This document shows positions 7,694 through 15,038 of a DNA stretch of 42,097 nucleotides, in pieces; the first letter of the stretch is position 1, and every line of letters begins with the position of its first letter. The position numbers were made by a program, and so were the translations under genes. Source of the DNA: Microcaldota archaeon (GTDB taxonomy: Archaea; Micrarchaeota; Micrarchaeia; Micrarchaeales; Micrarchaeaceae); assembly GCA_021790455.1 (NCBI GenBank), contig JAJYDY010000003.1:1-42097 (forward strand). The letters are read 5' to 3'. A model generated the notes under the pieces. It was given only the letters and a program-made list of their open reading frames with translations. It searched no databases and was not told the DNA's origin.

Positions 7694-7709
7694 TAATGTA
7701 ATAACATTA
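7694..7709. promoter_or_regulatory. Palindromic operator candidate for the RHH regulator
   Basis: TAATGT-AATA-ACATTA has perfect 6-bp inverted arms with a 4-nt spacer. It lies between the TATA box and the start codon of the RHH gene, so binding there would block transcription initiation. Short AT-rich palindromes are typical CopG/MetJ/Arc-type sites. Autoregulation is inferred from position. Confidence 0.45.
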
Positions 7710-7715
7710 TACTAT

Positions 7716-7955
7716 ATGAAGAAAGGAAACCCAGGCATAAAAAGGAAATATACGACGATTACTATCCCGACTCCCCTCTTTGCAAGGATACAGGAGATAA
7801 TAAAGGAGACGGGCTTCTCATCTGCATCCGACTATGTTACCTACATAATGAGGGAGATGGTCTCCGAGGTGCAGGCGAGCAAGAAGCCAAGCGCAAGGAG
7901 TAGCAAGGCAGAGGGGGAGGTAATCAAGAAACTTCGCGCTTTGGGGTACGTCTGA
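7716..7955 (+). CDS. Ribbon-helix-helix (CopG/MetJ-like) regulator with CysD-like C-terminal tail
   Basis: The 79-residue protein has a basic N-terminus then a strand KYTTITIPTPLFARIQEI followed by two helices (ETGFSSASDYVTYIMREMV), the arrangement of a ribbon-helix-helix dimer that inserts a beta-ribbon into the DNA major groove. After a Ser/Lys-rich linker it ends GEVIKKLRALGYV. The CysD protein of the same operon ends YVMQRLRQFGYM, so both share a helix plus hydrophobic LRxxGY tail. It heads the operon unknown-cysD-cysN and has a perfect palindrome at its own promoter, so it most likely controls sulfate activation. The ligand, if any, is unknown. Confidence 0.85.
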   Translation: MKKGNPGIKRKYTTITIPTPLFARIQEIIKETGFSSASDYVTYIMREMVSEVQASKKPSARSSKAEGEVIKKLRALGYV

Positions 7956-7968
7956 AAACGTGAATTAT

Positions 7969-8274
7969 ATGAGCAACAAGATCAATGATATCGCGGATGC
8001 GCTCTGGAAGGATGAGAGCGAGAGGAATTGGAAGGAGTTTGCCAAAACTCTGCCAAAGAGCGGGTTAAGGTATTACAGGGTGGTCTTCCTGAAAGGGGAG
8101 AAACTAAAGAAGGCTCAAGACCTTACCAAGTCTTATGCTGAACTATACGATGCAAAAGAGAGGTTGGTGGCTAAGATACCAATTTTCGAGAAAAAGGGCA
8201 AGAGAATAGAAGGCGCCACATACTATATGAAAGGCCTTCTAACAATAAATAAAGTTGACGAGTGGGTTAAATGA
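7969..8274 (+). CDS. Small unknown protein between RHH regulator and CysD
   Basis: I do not recognise this protein of about 101 residues. It is charged and mainly helical (MSNKINDIADALWKDESERN...), with a central YYRVVFLKGEKLKKAQDL segment and a C-terminal EGATYYMKGLLTINKVDEW. There is no membrane segment, Cys pair or known motif. The track start at 7960 is a GTG; the ATG at 7969 is equally possible and I use it. Its stop overlaps the cysD start by ATGA, so translation is coupled and its level is likely matched to CysD. That position suggests a subunit or partner of the sulfate-activating complex, which is inference only. Confidence 0.7.
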   Translation: MSNKINDIADALWKDESERNWKEFAKTLPKSGLRYYRVVFLKGEKLKKAQDLTKSYAELYDAKERLVAKIPIFEKKGKRIEGATYYMKGLLTINKVDEWVK

Positions 8275-9059
8275 TTAAACAAGATCTAAACGCTTTGGAA
8301 GAGAAGAGCATCTATATAATAAGGGAGGCAAAGCTGAAGTTCAAGAACATTGCAGCACTGTGGAGCATGGGCAAGGATTCCACCACCATGCTAGCGCTGA
8401 CAAGAAAGGCGTTCATGGGAAAGATCCCATTCCCAGTAATCCACATCGACAACGGAATAGATTTTCCCGAGACTTATGATTTTAGGGAGGAGCTGGCAAA
8501 GAAATGGAACTTCAAAGTAATTGTCGGGCATAGCGAGATAAAGCCTGACCTCGTAGGATCAGCATGCTGTGGCAAGAACAAACCAGAAACGCTCAAGAAG
8601 ATAATGGCCGAATACGGATTTGACGCGCTCATAGTATCTATAAGGAGAGATGAGCATGGAATAAGGGCAAAGGAGAGGTATATGTCTCCAAGAGACGAGA
8701 AGTTCAGATGGAACTACAAAGACCAGCCTGCTGAATTATGGGATGACTATACCTCAAAGCTCGACACGAAGGGGCACATAAGAGTGCACCCGCTGCTGGA
8801 TTGGAACGAGATCGATATTTGGAACTATGTCAAAAGGGAGAATGTGCCAGTCAATTCGCTCTACTTCTCTAGAAATGGATTCAGGTATAGGAGCCTTGGA
8901 TGCACGCACTGCACAGTTGCTGTTAAATCTAATGCCAAGAACGTAGACGGCATAATTAAGGAGCTTGAAACCACGAAAATAGAGGAAAGATCCGGAAGGA
9001 GCATGGACAAGGAGAATGAGTATGTCATGCAGCGGCTGCGCCAGTTTGGCTATATGTGA
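8271..9059 (+). CDS. cysD: CysD-like ATP sulfurylase subunit 2 (PAPS-reductase/ATP-pyrophosphatase family)
   Basis: CysD makes adenosine 5'-phosphosulfate (APS) and PPi from ATP and sulfate, with CysN supplying GTP hydrolysis. Evidence: an N-terminal LNALEEKSIYIIREAKLKF helix as in CysD, the adenylation loop LWSMGKDSTTM near residues 30-40, HIDNGIDFPE, the Arg-rich block RRDEHGIRAKERYMSPRD, and the family-specific IRVHPLLDWNEIDIWNYV near the C-terminal third, then RSLGC and TTKIEERSGR as in CysD. The protein is 262 aa, a little shorter than bacterial CysD (about 300). A GSACCGK and a GCTHC group give it extra cysteines not usual in CysD. The cysN gene follows directly. A PAPS/APS reductase role is less likely given the CysD-type C-terminus and partner. 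Confidence 0.85.
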   Translation: MIKQDLNALEEKSIYIIREAKLKFKNIAALWSMGKDSTTMLALTRKAFMGKIPFPVIHIDNGIDFPETYDFREELAKKWNFKVIVGHSEIKPDLVGSACCGKNKPETLKKIMAEYGFDALIVSIRRDEHGIRAKERYMSPRDEKFRWNYKDQPAELWDDYTSKLDTKGHIRVHPLLDWNEIDIWNYVKRENVPVNSLYFSRNGFRYRSLGCTHCTVAVKSNAKNVDGIIKELETTKIEERSGRSMDKENEYVMQRLRQFGYM

Positions 9060-9063
9060 TCTG

Positions 9064-10278
9064 ATGGAAGTCAAGAGCATTACATTACTGGGGCATAAAG
9101 ACCATGGCAAATCAACCCTTATAGGTAGCCTATTGATGCAGACAGGTGCAGCTACAAAGGTCAGGATAAAGGAAGCAGAGGAGTATAGCAAAAGGATGGG
9201 GAAGGCGTTTGAGCCGGCTTTCATCCTTGACAGCTTCGCTGAAGAAAGGACAGGGGAGATGACAATAGATACGACAAGGGCTGAGATAAAGTACAAGAAT
9301 CTCGCGTTTGCGCTCATAGACGTCCCAGGACACGAAGAGCTGATAAAGAATATGATAAGCGGCGCCTCGTATGGGGAAGTTGCATTACTTCTTGTCTCTG
9401 CAAAGAAGGATGAAGGCATAAGGGACCAGACAAAAAGGCACCTCTTCCTTTCCAGGATGTTCGGCATAGAAGACCTTGTAATTGCTGTCAACAAGATGGA
9501 TACAAGGAATTTTGATGAGGGCTCCTTCCTTGCGGTGAAGAAAGAGCTCTCTGGCTTCATCGGGCGCATAGGCTTTGACACAAAGAGGGTTACGTTTGTG
9601 CCAATTTCCGCTTATTCTGGGGAAAACCTTGTAAAGAAGAGCAGAAAGATGAAATGGTACAAGGGAGAGCCGCTGATAGAGGCGCTCTATGAAAGCGCCA
9701 GAAGGAAGAAAAAGCAGGGAAATGGCGCACTTAGACTGTTGGTGCAGGGGACTATAGATGATGGAGCGGGAATTATAGGAGGGAAAATAGTAAAGGGCCA
9801 CCTCAGTGCTGGAGAGAAGATTGCGATACTTCCACAGGACCAGCATGCGATGGTGAAAGAGATAGTTGTAAAGGGAAAGAAGGTAAAAAAAGCTAGAGTA
9901 GGGGAAAACGTCGCAATTACGCTCGATAAAAGGATGCGGTTTGAGATGCGCGGCTCCGTCATCTCAAACACGGATGAGAAGCCAAGATTAACGAACAAGA
10001 TCAGGGCAAAGATATTCGTCGTCAACAAACCAGGGAAATCGCTGTGCTTGAAGTTCAATGGCATAGACCTGCAGTGCAGCGGAATTAAGATACTCAACAG
10101 CATAAACTCTGTTACTGGAGAGAAAGGTCCCGCTAAGGCTGAATCACTGAATGCGATAGAAGCAGAGATAGAGTTGGAGCAAAAGCTACCTGTGGAGGAG
10201 TTTGAGACCACTAAAGAGCTAGGCAGATTTGTCCTCTACAGCGGTAATGAATTTACGGGCATAGGAACCATCCTTTAA
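9064..10278 (+). CDS. cysN: CysN-like ATP sulfurylase GTPase subunit (EF-1A-like)
   Basis: This is a translation-factor-type GTPase expected to drive APS synthesis by CysD. All G boxes are present: G1 GHKDHGKST (residues 10-18), G2 in ERTGEMTIDTTRAEI, G3 DVPGHE, G4 NKMD and G5 SAYSGEN, followed by two beta-barrel domains (GTIDDGAGIIGGKIVKG; VGENVAITLDK). The region DVPGHEELIKNMISGAS is strikingly like EF-1A, whereas bacterial CysN has diverged there; archaeal CysN descending from EF-1A would explain this. The track start 9016 lies within cysD; the ATG at 9064 follows the cysD stop by 4 nt, giving 404 aa. SelB is an alternative for any EF-like GTPase, but the lack of a C-terminal SelB domain and the cysD neighbour argue for CysN. 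Confidence 0.82.
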   Translation: MEVKSITLLGHKDHGKSTLIGSLLMQTGAATKVRIKEAEEYSKRMGKAFEPAFILDSFAEERTGEMTIDTTRAEIKYKNLAFALIDVPGHEELIKNMISGASYGEVALLLVSAKKDEGIRDQTKRHLFLSRMFGIEDLVIAVNKMDTRNFDEGSFLAVKKELSGFIGRIGFDTKRVTFVPISAYSGENLVKKSRKMKWYKGEPLIEALYESARRKKKQGNGALRLLVQGTIDDGAGIIGGKIVKGHLSAGEKIAILPQDQHAMVKEIVVKGKKVKKARVGENVAITLDKRMRFEMRGSVISNTDEKPRLTNKIRAKIFVVNKPGKSLCLKFNGIDLQCSGIKILNSINSVTGEKGPAKAESLNAIEAEIELEQKLPVEEFETTKELGRFVLYSGNEFTGIGTIL

Positions 10279-10310
10279 GTATCTTTGCTGTTCATTTTCA
10301 AACAGAGACC

Positions 10311-11018
10311 ATGAGCGAAGAAAACAAGAGGATGTTCTCTCTAATCGCCAAGAATTATGATAAAACCAATAGGCTGATAAGCCTCGGTGCTGATTCTGGA
10401 TGGAGGAAAGAGGCCGCAAAGGAATGTGCTATCGACAAAAAATCGATAAATGTACTGGATGTAGCTACCGGCACGGGGGAACTGGCAATCTCTATAGTGC
10501 GACAAGTGGAAAAGAACAAGAGAAAGGTCCATGTTGTCGGTCTGGACTTCAACAAGGACATGTTGAAAATCGCAAAAGACAAGATTGCAAAGAAAGGAAT
10601 AATTGATATAGATTTCATGATGGGGGATGCGCTCGCGCTTAACCTTTGCAACAGTTCGTTTGACGTTGTTACTTCTGGTTTTGCGCTAAGGAACTTTGAT
10701 GACCTCCAACAATTTATGAAAGAGTCCTACCGCGTGTTGACGCCAGGAGGCAAGATTGTATTTTTGGACGTTGCGAAGCCTGACAATGTATTCAACAAGC
10801 TGTTCGAGAAATACTATTTCAATATCATTCCGCTCATGGGGGCACGCTACAACAAGGATGCATACGTGCACCTTATCACAACAGCATGGCGCTTCAATAA
10901 GAACGTGCTTTCGCAGATGGCAAAGAGCATCGGTTTTGTGCATCCGAAGCTGAGAAACCTGACATTCGGGACAGCGTTTATCTTTACTGCAAATAAGCCG
11001 AAGAAGGCAAAGCGATAG
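10311..11018 (+). CDS. UbiE/MenG-like quinone C-methyltransferase
   Basis: This SAM-dependent methyltransferase fits the UbiE/MenG family, which methylates the ring of demethylmenaquinone or a ubiquinone precursor at the membrane. Motifs: MFSLIAKNYDKTNRLISLGAD (the family's N-terminal signature), motif I NVLDVATGTGELAI near residue 47-60, GLDFNKDMLKIA (motif II acid), GDALALNL, the typical FALRNFDDLQQFMKESYRVLTPGGK stretch, and LTFGTAFIFTA at the end. The length (235 aa) is normal. With the cytochrome b at 36 kb it implies a methylated respiratory quinone. The gene begins 32 nt after cysN and may be read from the same transcript; it converges on trxB with 3 nt between. Confidence 0.88.
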   Translation: MSEENKRMFSLIAKNYDKTNRLISLGADSGWRKEAAKECAIDKKSINVLDVATGTGELAISIVRQVEKNKRKVHVVGLDFNKDMLKIAKDKIAKKGIIDIDFMMGDALALNLCNSSFDVVTSGFALRNFDDLQQFMKESYRVLTPGGKIVFLDVAKPDNVFNKLFEKYYFNIIPLMGARYNKDAYVHLITTAWRFNKNVLSQMAKSIGFVHPKLRNLTFGTAFIFTANKPKKAKR

Positions 11019-11021
11019 GCG

Positions 11022-13136
11022 TCACTGCTGCATATTCTGCATGAACTCCCTCACACGAAGAGCAGCTTTTATCCCACTGGCTGCAGCTGTTCCGGCTTGC
11101 CTGTAGAATCTATCAGAAACATCACCTGCAACGAATACGCCAGGGATTTCAGTAAGGACCTCCTCCTTCGTCACTATATAACCCTGGTCATCGAGCGACA
11201 ACTTCCCCTCCAGGAATTGCGTGTTTGGCACATAGCCTATCGCAATGAAGACTCCCTGGCACGGAATGGTCGATTCTTTTCCTGTATTCACGTCTTTTAT
11301 CCTAACACCCTCAACTCCAGTGACGTCTTTTCCAAGTATTTCCTCTACTGTGCTGTTCCAAACGACCTTTATCTTCGGATTTGAAAGAACAATCTGCTGC
11401 ATGATCTTGCTTGCCCTGAATGAATCCTTTCTATGCACTATCGTTACCTGTTTGACAAATCTAGTAAGGAAGTTTGAATCTTCCATCGCTGTGTCGCCTC
11501 CGCCTACTACAACGACGTTGTCCTTTCCTTTGAAGAACGCACCATCGCAGTTATGGACTATACTATTCGTGGTTACATAGGTATGGTTGCCCTCAACCGC
11601 CAAGTTGTAGACAAGGCCGTCATAAGATTTTTTAATGATCGTCTTAATTGGAAGGTGTACATAGTTGTCTATAATCCATGCGTGGTAGTTCCAGCGGTGC
11701 TTCTTCTTTGCCAACAGCGGATGGCGTTCATCTAGAACTTTAGACATCATCTTAATCCAAGGTCCGCCAATCACCAGCTGATAAACATCTCTCTTAAATC
11801 TAACTTCTCTGCCTTCTATTGTGCTGTGTTCAAGCGTTTTGAATCGCCTTTTCTCCAAGTGGGGCAGTATGTTTAGCCTTAATAGAATCATCTTTAGCTG
11901 CTCTGCAAGTTCCCTTGAACTCGTCGTTATTACAAAATCTTCTGCACGCGTGCATCCATCACCTCGCCACATTCCTTTTATCAATTCTTTCTGTAAACTT
12001 CTTTCCATAGTAACAAAAAGATGCGGCATTCTCTTTTCGTGCGAATATTTCGAAAACCATTTTTGGAAAAGCTTACTCAATATCATTGAGTAAACAGTAA
12101 CCTTTAATACAGATTTCTCTGGTTTTATTGCAGCATCCAAACCAAATTTCCTTTTAATTATGCGCTTAACATCTCTAGCATATTCGGTTTCTTTGATATT
12201 AAATGCAAATGACATTCCTCTGCTGTGAGAGTATCCCTCAGAAAGATAGTATCCAACAAGCCTGCCAAAATCTTTATCGACGTTTATGGTGTTTGGTAAT
12301 CTGTGAGATGTGTGTGTTTCATGGAGCTGCATAACTCTTCCTTTGTTATCTAATCTTAACTTCAGTTCTTTACTGATGTCAAATTTGAACAATGTAGCTG
12401 TTTTTTTTACAATCGGGTATAGTACAACGTGTCTTTTGTTTAACTCGCCAGCCTCTACCCAAAAAGGTTTCGACCAGGAAACTTTGTGGTAGTTTACGCC
12501 TTTGCCCCTTTTTAGCGTTTTTACTAAAACAGGATGGTTTGGTGTTAGAAAGGTATACTCTGAACGGAAAAGCCTTGTTTTAAAGCCTATTAGTTCTCCC
12601 TTATATTTTCTTTTCATTACCTCAGCGACTGGTCTGAATGTACCATCGACAGTTAGGACTCTCATACCTTTTGCAGTTTGGCCTATTTTTTTAGTTGATG
12701 GATTAGAAACTATAAGTGAATTTGGTGGTAAGCAAGTAGCGCAGGTGCTTACCCCCTTCCCCATGTGCTCCATCTCTGAAGGAATGCCAAGAGTCCTTGC
12801 GTTTGCGCCAGTAGAAATTATTATCGTGTGCGCCTGATAGGTATTTTCTGCTGTTTTTACTGTGAAAGGCCTTTTGCTGAAATCCACTTCCGTAACATCC
12901 TCTGCTATCATCCTCGCGCCGAACTTCTGCGCCTGCTTGGTCATGCCATCAATAAGCTCAGGACCTTGCACTCCATTAGGGAAACCTGGATAGTTCTCGA
13001 CGGTGGTGGTAAGAAGGAGCTGACCGCCTGCGATTGAACCTGTAATCATAAGAGGCTTGAAATCTTCCCTTGCAGTGTATATCGCTGCAGAAAGTCCGGC
13101 TGGACCAGATCCTATTATTATCACATTCTCTATCAT
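11022..13136 (-). CDS. trxB: Thioredoxin reductase (TrxB-like) interrupted by an intein
   Basis: The host protein is a flavin disulfide reductase that reduces thioredoxin with NAD(P)H. The FAD-binding GSGPAGLSAAIY lies at residues 9-20, the second Rossmann motif VVVVGGGDTAMEDSNFL after the insertion, and the closing FAD motif GVFVAGDV near the C-terminus. The redox-active CATC is split: residues 132-134 (CAT) precede the intein and the second Cys (residue 530, CDGAFF) follows it. Removing residues 135-529 gives a normal 309-aa TrxB with an intact CATC. Function therefore depends on protein splicing. The start ATG at 13136 is about 30 nt from the AT-rich box at 13161-13173, predicting a leaderless transcript. 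Splicing competence is inferred from intact junction residues. Confidence 0.95.
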   Translation of the reverse strand: MIENVIIIGSGPAGLSAAIYTAREDFKPLMITGSIAGGQLLLTTTVENYPGFPNGVQGPELIDGMTKQAQKFGARMIAEDVTEVDFSKRPFTVKTAENTYQAHTIIISTGANARTLGIPSEMEHMGKGVSTCATCLPPNSLIVSNPSTKKIGQTAKGMRVLTVDGTFRPVAEVMKRKYKGELIGFKTRLFRSEYTFLTPNHPVLVKTLKRGKGVNYHKVSWSKPFWVEAGELNKRHVVLYPIVKKTATLFKFDISKELKLRLDNKGRVMQLHETHTSHRLPNTINVDKDFGRLVGYYLSEGYSHSRGMSFAFNIKETEYARDVKRIIKRKFGLDAAIKPEKSVLKVTVYSMILSKLFQKWFSKYSHEKRMPHLFVTMERSLQKELIKGMWRGDGCTRAEDFVITTSSRELAEQLKMILLRLNILPHLEKRRFKTLEHSTIEGREVRFKRDVYQLVIGGPWIKMMSKVLDERHPLLAKKKHRWNYHAWIIDNYVHLPIKTIIKKSYDGLVYNLAVEGNHTYVTTNSIVHNCDGAFFKGKDNVVVVGGGDTAMEDSNFLTRFVKQVTIVHRKDSFRASKIMQQIVLSNPKIKVVWNSTVEEILGKDVTGVEGVRIKDVNTGKESTIPCQGVFIAIGYVPNTQFLEGKLSLDDQGYIVTKEEVLTEIPGVFVAGDVSDRFYRQAGTAAASGIKAALRVREFMQNMQQ
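11550..12734 (-). mobile_element. Intein with LAGLIDADG homing endonuclease in trxB
   Basis: A 395-residue in-frame insertion carries all splicing blocks. It begins with Cys (CLPPNSLIVS), has block B TPNHPVL with its T-x-x-H near intein residue 64-67, a block-F-like YDGLVYNLAVEGNHTYV, and ends with VHN followed by Cys+1 of the host. Between them lie two LAGLIDADG-type helices, LVGYYLSEGY (159-168) and LIKGMWRGDG (251-260), each with its acidic residue (E and D), so the homing endonuclease may be active. The +1 splicing nucleophile is the second catalytic Cys of thioredoxin reductase. The DNA is visibly more AT-rich than the flanking trxB sequence, fitting a later arrival. Confidence 0.94.
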
Positions 13137-13160
13137 AAAAAGAGCACCGATTATCCTTGT

Positions 13161-13173
13161 CTTATTATTTAAG
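13161..13173. promoter_or_regulatory. Shared AT box between trxB and the beta-CASP gene
   Basis: CTTATTATTTAAG is nearly palindromic. It is centred about 30 nt before the trxB ATG (minus strand) and would place a plus-strand transcription start near 13190-13195, after the ORF-track ATG at 13182 but before the ATG at 13224. Confidence 0.4.
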
Positions 13174-13223
13174 GGAAGTTAATGTATAAAATAGTTTCTT
13201 TCGTTATACTGACAGGCGACTGG

Positions 13224-14189
13224 ATGATACACTCGAATGGGTTAGCGCTATCTCTTGACAGGAAGGAGAAGGGAGCGACGGCGGATTTCATTTCACACGC
13301 ACATACAGACCATATCGCATCTGCGAAGTCTTCGAAGAATGTTATCGCGAGCAAGGAGACGGTTGAGCTGCTTGAGGAATTCAGAGGCATCAGTATAAAT
13401 CAGGTCCAATTGCCACGATCTGTAAAATTGCTTGATGCAGGGCATATGCTTGGCTCAAAACAGATTGCAATTGAAGATGAAAATAAGGGAGAGAGGATAA
13501 TCTATACAGGCGACTTCCAACTCCAGGAGTCACGCGCTTGTAGCAGAATAGAGCTGGAAAGCGCTGACACCGTTATAGTGGATTCCACCTACTTTGATCC
13601 TGATATAAAGTTTGATCCTAGGGAAGAGACCGAATCCGCAATACAGTTCTGGACCGAACTGAAGCTAATGAGCGGGATTGTGCTTTTCGGCACTTATTCC
13701 GTTGGGAAGGCACAGGAATTGATCGCAATCCTCAACGAGCAGGGGATTGTGCCGCTTGCCAGCAAGAAGATAAGCGCAGCAAGCGAAGTCTATATAAAGA
13801 ACGGTGTAAAGCTCGACTACGCATCAACAACTCACAACAGAGATGATTACGACCAGCTTATAGGTGGAAATTTTGTTGGGATTGTCGAGAATAATTCTGT
13901 GAGATCCATAAGCGCAAGGCTCAACTCAAATTATAGGAAACAGGTGTTCACGGCAGTTGCGACCGGCATGTCCACAATGATGAACTTCAATACCGATGTT
14001 CAATTCGCATTGAGTGATCATGCTGATTTCTCGCAGGTGATGGAATACATAAATTCGGCCGGCGCTAAGCACGTCTTCACTTACGGACAGAATGCAGCGC
14101 TCTTAGCAGGCAATCTAAGGAAAGCGAGCTACAATGCACTGCCATATATGGGAATTGAAACGGCATTGAACCAATTAGTCAAGGAATAG
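13224..14189 (+). CDS. Metallo-beta-lactamase/beta-CASP nuclease (mRNA 3'-end processing-like, COG1236-type)
   Basis: This belongs to the metallo-beta-lactamase fold with a beta-CASP insertion, whose archaeal members are RNA exo- or endonucleases. The zinc motif is ISHAHTDHI; other metal or CASP elements are DAGHMLGSKQI, IYTGDFQ (metal Asp), VIVDSTYFDP (motif A-like), GTYSVGKAQELI and the C-terminal FALSDHADFSQ (SDHAD, final His). At about 321 aa it is a shortened, minimal form. The track starts at 13182 (MYKIVSF...), but the TATA box at 13161-13173 would start transcription downstream of that ATG, so I prefer MIHSNGLALS at 13224; this remains uncertain. It stands alone between trxB and the pilus locus. 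Confidence 0.85.
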   Translation: MIHSNGLALSLDRKEKGATADFISHAHTDHIASAKSSKNVIASKETVELLEEFRGISINQVQLPRSVKLLDAGHMLGSKQIAIEDENKGERIIYTGDFQLQESRACSRIELESADTVIVDSTYFDPDIKFDPREETESAIQFWTELKLMSGIVLFGTYSVGKAQELIAILNEQGIVPLASKKISAASEVYIKNGVKLDYASTTHNRDDYDQLIGGNFVGIVENNSVRSISARLNSNYRKQVFTAVATGMSTMMNFNTDVQFALSDHADFSQVMEYINSAGAKHVFTYGQNAALLAGNLRKASYNALPYMGIETALNQLVKE

Positions 14190-14316
14190 AATCGATAAAG
14201 CTCCTAACGTGCTTTTCAAATTTTAAATCTTTCTTTTTTCCAACAACTTTTCATCGGCAGTGTAAAAAGAGCAACCGAGTATGAAAGCTAAAGCCAAATA
14301 GGATGCGTCATGTGCT

Positions 14317-14649
14317 TTATTTACTTACAACACCAGTAACTTTTGGATTTTGTAACGTGCTTATCAAAATAGTTTTACTAGCTGCCTCTATTTTGATGCC
14401 ATCAACATTTGCGCTGGTTATGGCAGCATCCAGCCAATTTTGATAGCTAGAATTAGTCGTCATATTTTGGTCGGTATTCATTATCACAGTATAAAACGTT
14501 TCTATCGCTACTAGGTTTGAATATTCAGCAAGCTGACCTGCCTGTTCAATATTGCCATTTGACACTTGGCTTGTTAATGTAATAAGATACGCAACGGAGC
14601 TTATTGAAGTTATCGCAATAAGAAGACCGAAGAAACCCACGTTATCCAC
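14317..14649 (-). CDS. Pilin-like protein, last gene of the pilus operon
   Basis: The track start at 14781 runs through the upstream gene in another frame. A GTG at 14649 overlaps the upstream stop by 8 nt and starts VDNVGFFGLLIAITSISSV, an N-terminal hydrophobic helix like those of type IV pilins, so I take about 110 aa (GTG 14640 is an alternative). The remainder is a small, Asn/Thr-rich extracytoplasmic domain (NTDQNMTTNSSYQNW) containing N-x-S/T sequons. No QxSxE signature is visible, so a minor pilin or membrane-anchored accessory subunit is a cautious reading. Confidence 0.6.
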   Translation of the reverse strand: MDNVGFFGLLIAITSISSVAYLITLTSQVSNGNIEQAGQLAEYSNLVAIETFYTVIMNTDQNMTTNSSYQNWLDAAITSANVDGIKIEAASKTILISTLQNPKVTGVVSK

Positions 14650-15034
14650 CACATACAGTAAGACAAACCTGCTCGAATGTGCCGTTTGCACTAACGGGAA
14701 AACATTCTGTCTTTTCTGCCGCACACGTGCCAAAGCTTCCGACTTCGGTGCTTTTATTATTGATGGCAAGCAGGGATCCATCGAACGAATATTCTGAGTT
14801 TATATCCTTCAATAATGCTGAAATGCATTCCTTGTTTGATGATAGGATACAAGACCTAAAAGAAGCGTTTCTATAGAGGATCCCAGTAAAATCATAGAAT
14901 ACGTTCTGCATGCCAAAATCGATTCCGCGTTGAGATGTTGAAATTGAGTAAGATATTGATATTGCTGTGCCAACTACCGCTGACAGTGTTAATGAAGAGA
15001 GGAGGGCTTCTATCATTGCCATTTGCGCTTTCAT
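14642..15034 (-). CDS. Minor pilin-like protein, cysteine-rich
   Basis: The 130-residue protein begins MKAQMAMIEALLSSLTLSAVV, a short basic leader, Q, then a hydrophobic helix with Glu near position +5 of the mature end. This matches the archaeal class III prepilin pattern in relaxed form. The ectodomain carries six cysteines (for example RSCILSSNKEC, GTCAAEKTEC and VCLTVCGG), suggesting disulfides in an extracellular setting. It lies 4 nt after the large pilin-like gene and overlaps the next small gene, so it is translationally linked to both. Function is inferred from context and the N-terminus. Confidence 0.72.
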   Translation of the reverse strand: MKAQMAMIEALLSSLTLSAVVGTAISISYSISTSQRGIDFGMQNVFYDFTGILYRNASFRSCILSSNKECISALLKDINSEYSFDGSLLAINNKSTEVGSFGTCAAEKTECFPVSANGTFEQVCLTVCGG

Positions 15035-15038
15035 AGAA

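Noticed and set aside
8271-9059. PAPS/APS reductase or DndC phosphorothioation enzyme
   Set aside because: Same superfamily, but the CysD-specific C-terminal blocks and adjacent CysN favour ATP sulfurylase; no dnd neighbours.
8754-9581. 275-aa minus-strand ORF over cysD/cysN
   Set aside because: Antisense to two genes with clear motifs; Ser/Ile/Leu-rich shadow.
9064-10278. SelB selenocysteine elongation factor
   Set aside because: No C-terminal SelB domain and no selenocysteine genes nearby; operon with cysD.
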